From: a bacterium TMED198
GTDB taxonomy: Bacteria; Fidelibacterota; Marinisomatia; SCGC-AAA003-L08; D37C17
Length of the DNA stretch: 7,251 nucleotides
Direction of reading: 5' to 3'
NCBI GenBank assembly: GCA_002170735.1
Contig: NHIV01000058.1
Location: 7,612 to 14,862, forward strand
This document shows, in pieces, positions 6,885-7,251 of the stretch (position 1 is its first letter; every line of letters starts with the position of its first letter). A program made the translations under genes and the position numbers. Below the pieces are notes generated by a model. The model worked only from the letters and a program-made list of their open reading frames with translations, was not told where the DNA came from and made no database searches.

Positions 6885-6977
6885 GACCTCCCTATTATTT
6901 GTTGTAAAAACAACTTATTCATAGCTAAATTTCTCAGTTCACACATTTATTTAAATTCAAAATAGAGGGAATTATTT
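6885..6977 (+). promoter_or_regulatory. Spacer before the peroxiredoxin gene, with small inverted repeat
   Basis: This 93-base gap probably holds the peroxiredoxin promoter or 5' leader. A perfect 5-base inverted repeat, GTTGT-AAAA-ACAAC, lies at 6901-6914. It is too weak and lacks the T run for a convincing terminator; it could be a minor operator-like site or chance. I see no clear -35/-10 pair. Confidence 0.3.
6964..6970 (+). promoter_or_regulatory. Shine-Dalgarno sequence of the peroxiredoxin gene
   Basis: AGAGGGA ends about eight bases before ATG 6978. It is the clearest ribosome binding site in the window and fixes the peroxiredoxin start. Most other starts here have no good Shine-Dalgarno match, so this gene is probably translated strongly. 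Confidence 0.65.
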
Positions 6978-7251
6978 ATGCTAGTAACAAAACCTGCACC
7001 ATTATTTAAAACACAGGCTGTAATGCCAGACAACTCAATTAAAGAAGTCAGCCTATCAGATTATAACGGTAAAAAAGTTGTTTTATTTTTCTACCCACTT
7101 GATTTTACATTTGTTTGCCCAACTGAGCTACTAGCTTTTGATAAAAGGCTAGGTGAGTTTGAATCAAGAGGCGTACAAGTATTAGGCTGTTCAGTTGATT
7201 CAAGATGGAGTCATTTAGCATGGAAAAATACAGATGTTAATAATGGAGGAA
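6978..7251 (+). CDS. Typical 2-Cys peroxiredoxin, AhpC/Prx1-like (3' partial)
   Basis: The first 91 residues are visible; the frame runs off the window end. The protein reduces hydrogen peroxide and organic hydroperoxides in the cytoplasm. [14 protein letters not shown] (38-51) is the peroxidatic site: Cys47 attacks the peroxide, with Pro40 and Thr44 around it. [18 protein letters not shown] (69-86) matches the Prx1/AhpC subfamily, whose members usually have S-V-D-S-x-F-S-H-L-A-W; the tryptophan at 77 replaces the usual aromatic. The resolving cysteine and the active-site arginine should lie beyond the window. The peroxidatic residue is encoded by TGC, so this is not itself a selenoprotein here. 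Start ATG 6978 has a good Shine-Dalgarno sequence, and there is no signal peptide. It lies 93 bases downstream of the exported selenoprotein on the same strand, suggesting a shared redox theme, though in different compartments. Confidence 0.93.
   Translation, partial: MLVTKPAPLFKTQAVMPDNSIKEVSLSDYNGKKVVLFFYPLDFTFVCPTELLAFDKRLGEFESRGVQVLGCSVDSRWSHLAWKNTDVNNGG

Noticed and set aside
6901..6914. Intrinsic terminator GTTGT-AAAA-ACAAC
   Set aside because: The stem is only five pairs, mostly A-T, and is not followed by a T run. I kept it only as a note in the spacer.

Overview
The window is AT-rich bacterial DNA with tightly packed genes. Two exported proteins carry dockerin-like calcium-binding repeats (DxNxDxxxxxxD). 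The first also has a cohesin-like or carbohydrate-binding-like beta domain. This style of secreted protein, together with a Bacteroidetes-like set of housekeeping genes, suggests a marine bacterium of the Fibrobacterota-Chlorobiota-Bacteroidota sphere. Candidatus Marinimicrobia (SAR406) is my best guess, from general familiarity with its proteins and not from any search.

Layout. Bases 1-512 (+) hold the 3' end of an exported dockerin-like protein. It converges with, and overlaps by 17 bases, a minus-strand pair. That pair is a LolA-like exported or lipoprotein gene (1762-1040), then a SpoU/TrmH-family RNA 2'-O-methyltransferase (1047-496), overlapping by 8 bases. An 84-base AT-rich divergent spacer follows. 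Next comes a plus-strand operon of three overlapping genes: an M61-type metallopeptidase with a C-terminal PDZ domain (1847-3577), thiamine diphosphokinase (3570-4202) and an iron-sulfur L-serine ammonia-lyase (4199-5554). The overlaps of 8 and 4 bases imply translational coupling. After a 58-base gap comes an exported protein whose reading frame contains one in-frame TGA (5613-6884). The last feature is the 5' end of a typical 2-Cys peroxiredoxin (6978 to the window end), which has the clearest Shine-Dalgarno sequence here.

The main discovery is the 5613-6884 gene. The TGA at 6468-6470 lies exactly where a thioredoxin-fold protein has the first cysteine of its CxxC active site. It gives U-S-M-C, and the frame continues uninterrupted for 136 more codons after the serine. 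A GC-rich hairpin with a GGUUCG loop starts just after the TGA and meets the spacing and loop rules of a bacterial SECIS element. I therefore call one selenoprotein of 423 residues, not two genes or a pseudogene. Its domains are signal peptide, beta-rich domain, dockerin-like pair, then a UxxC thioredoxin-like domain that recalls the N-terminal domain of animal selenoprotein P. A peroxiredoxin follows immediately on the same strand, so the 3' end of the window may be a peroxide/thiol redox locus. No gap between genes exceeds 300 bases, and I see no tRNA, rRNA, CRISPR array or insertion sequence.
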